Below, piece by piece: positions 62,901 to 64,000 of a stretch of DNA of 64,000 bases; the stretch's first letter is position 1; each line of letters begins with the position of its first letter. Source of the DNA: Oreocharis arfaki (Eukaryota > Chordata > Aves > Passeriformes > Paramythiidae); contig VZRR01004733.1 of the NCBI GenBank assembly GCA_013398015.1, forward strand, positions 62,257 to 126,256. Direction: 5' to 3'. Position numbers and translations under genes: made by a program. The notes under the pieces are model-generated. The model made no database searches. It was not told the origin of the DNA and saw nothing but the letters and a program-made list of their open reading frames with translations.

Positions 62901-64000
62901 AAAAGAGAACTAATAATACTCTTGGCTGAATTTGCTGTATGAATAATTAAGCAAAACCCTTTGAAATCCCAAAACCCAACTCACCAGTATCTTTGTGCTA
63001 TTTTGCAATGCTCAGGTGGTTTCTGTGGTGGGATGGAGTAATCATGGGAAAACTGAGGGTTTGTTTTTGTTGTTGTTTTTTTTTTTTTTGGAATTCAGAT
63101 GAGAAAGCCATTTGACTAATATTTTTGTTGTGGATACTGTATTTCACTCCAATAGCATCAGAAATCAACAAAACTTTAGCCTGCTTGGTCTATAAGTGAA
63201 ATAGGGAATATCTTTTTTTCTATGGACAGAGGAAGAAGAGGATATGATTCTCAAGAGTTGCTTATGGGTCAGCTAGTAACACATCCTCAGTGTTTTGACT
63301 GGAATGAGATGACAAAACAATTTCTTCCACCACAGATCACTCTCCCAATTGGTTTTGCATGTCACATGAATGAAATAGAGGGTTGTTAGCAGATGTATTT
63401 TGCATGTAAAAAGCTGAGAATTTGCATTTTGTTTATGTCAGACTGCAGAATTTGGACTTTAATAAAGCCTCTGCAGGAATCCTCTTGCACTGCAAGTCAA
63501 CTTGAAGCAATGGCCTGAACAATAAAAGCTGTAGATTTAAGACCCATTCAGCAGGAGACTGATGTGCATATTACTTCAGATGTATTCAGAATTCCACAGA
63601 TGCTTCCAGTGCCTGCATGTTCACATGCTGGGAAAAGATCAAATAAGGAAGTCAGTTTGAGATTTATGATAACACCAGTACTGCAGACTTCAGAAGGAGT
63701 GGTGCAACGTGTCCTTGATATTATGCTTAAACTCTCTAGAAGAAAATACTGTGGGGCATTCAGTGTAATCAGGACCTTAGTTTTTTTTTGCTCACAAAAT
63801 GTGTGGGGAGGAGTAGAGGAGATCCAGGTGGATTAAAAGAGAACATTCTCAGTTGAACTGAGCTAGCTGGCTGCCGTAGCTGATGTGATTTACTCTAACC
63901 ATAGGTATTTCCAAGAAAGGGATTCTAAGTCCTTTAGGAGACATTTACCAAAAAGATTTGAATGCAGTAGGGTTTTGCTAATTATTATTATTATACAAAT
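59901..64000. other. Unannotated intronic sequence to window end
   Basis: AT-rich intron with no gene, RNA or recognised transposon. A TTG/T-run lies at about 63061-63090, and an ATT trinucleotide run is present at the very end (about 63979-63993). Confidence 0.55.

Larger units (their letters stand above)
2949..64000 (+). other. 5' part of the GRM8 intron downstream of the exon (>61 kb)
   Basis: After the donor at 2943 I find no further receptor exon up to the window end. The next coding segment should begin with the Gly-Val-Cys-Ile-Ala-Gln region of the ligand-binding domain, and nothing like it appears on the + strand. Very long introns in this part of GRM8 are known from other vertebrates. 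The repeats listed separately all lie inside this intron. Confidence 0.85.

Noticed and set aside
2943..64000. miR-592, a microRNA known inside mammalian GRM8
   Set aside because: I looked for the mature sequence pattern on both strands and did not find it; it probably lies in another intron.
2943..64000. The next GRM8 exon
   Set aside because: No reading frame resembles the continuation of the ligand-binding domain, so it must lie beyond the window.

Overview
This window is vertebrate nuclear DNA from a bird, most likely a songbird or another neoavian. It is almost entirely intron. The only coding sequence I can support is one internal exon of a group III metabotropic glutamate receptor, best matched to GRM8. 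It lies on the + strand at 2726-2942, with a canonical acceptor and donor. About 2.7 kb of the preceding intron and at least 61 kb of the following intron fill the rest. Small unrelated ORFs occur throughout on both strands; none has splice context, family resemblance or length to support it as a gene.

The bird assignment rests on the interspersed repeats. I recognise five CR1 LINE fragments at 5.45, 7.94, 39.2, 45.0 and 49.0 kb. A minus-strand SINE at 10.7 kb joins a tRNA-Ile-like head to a CR1-like tail, the architecture described for TguSINE1 of zebra finch. Four copies of one avian ERVL-type LTR family lie at 28.4, 36.9, 41.6 (fragment) and 57.2 kb; the 36.9 kb copy is a clean solo LTR flanked by the 5-bp duplication ACAAT. 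A hAT/Charlie-like non-autonomous DNA transposon at 29.8-30.2 kb carries a perfect 12-bp hairpin near one end. An older repeat remnant lies at 11.1-11.3 kb.

Layout: 1-2725 is the end of one intron. 2726-2942 is the receptor exon, encoding part of the glutamate-binding Venus-flytrap lobe. 2943-28 kb is AT-rich intron with old CR1 and SINE insertions, a perfect 15-bp-arm hairpin at 18.18 kb and a long polypyrimidine tract at 27.9 kb. 28-58 kb is the part with most recognised insertions: LTRs, hAT element, CR1s and an unclassified GC-richer block at 46.7-48.5 kb. A CpG-containing, GC-rich island at 59.4-59.9 kb stands out from the AT-rich surroundings. 59.9-64 kb is plain intron.

I found no operon, CRISPR array, phage, retroviral coding region, or rRNA or functional tRNA gene. 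I also found no clear undescribed system. The most useful leads are the GC-rich island, the two perfect hairpins, the all-sense orientation of the four LTRs, and three stretches whose composition suggests conserved non-coding DNA. These last three are suggestions that need alignment.
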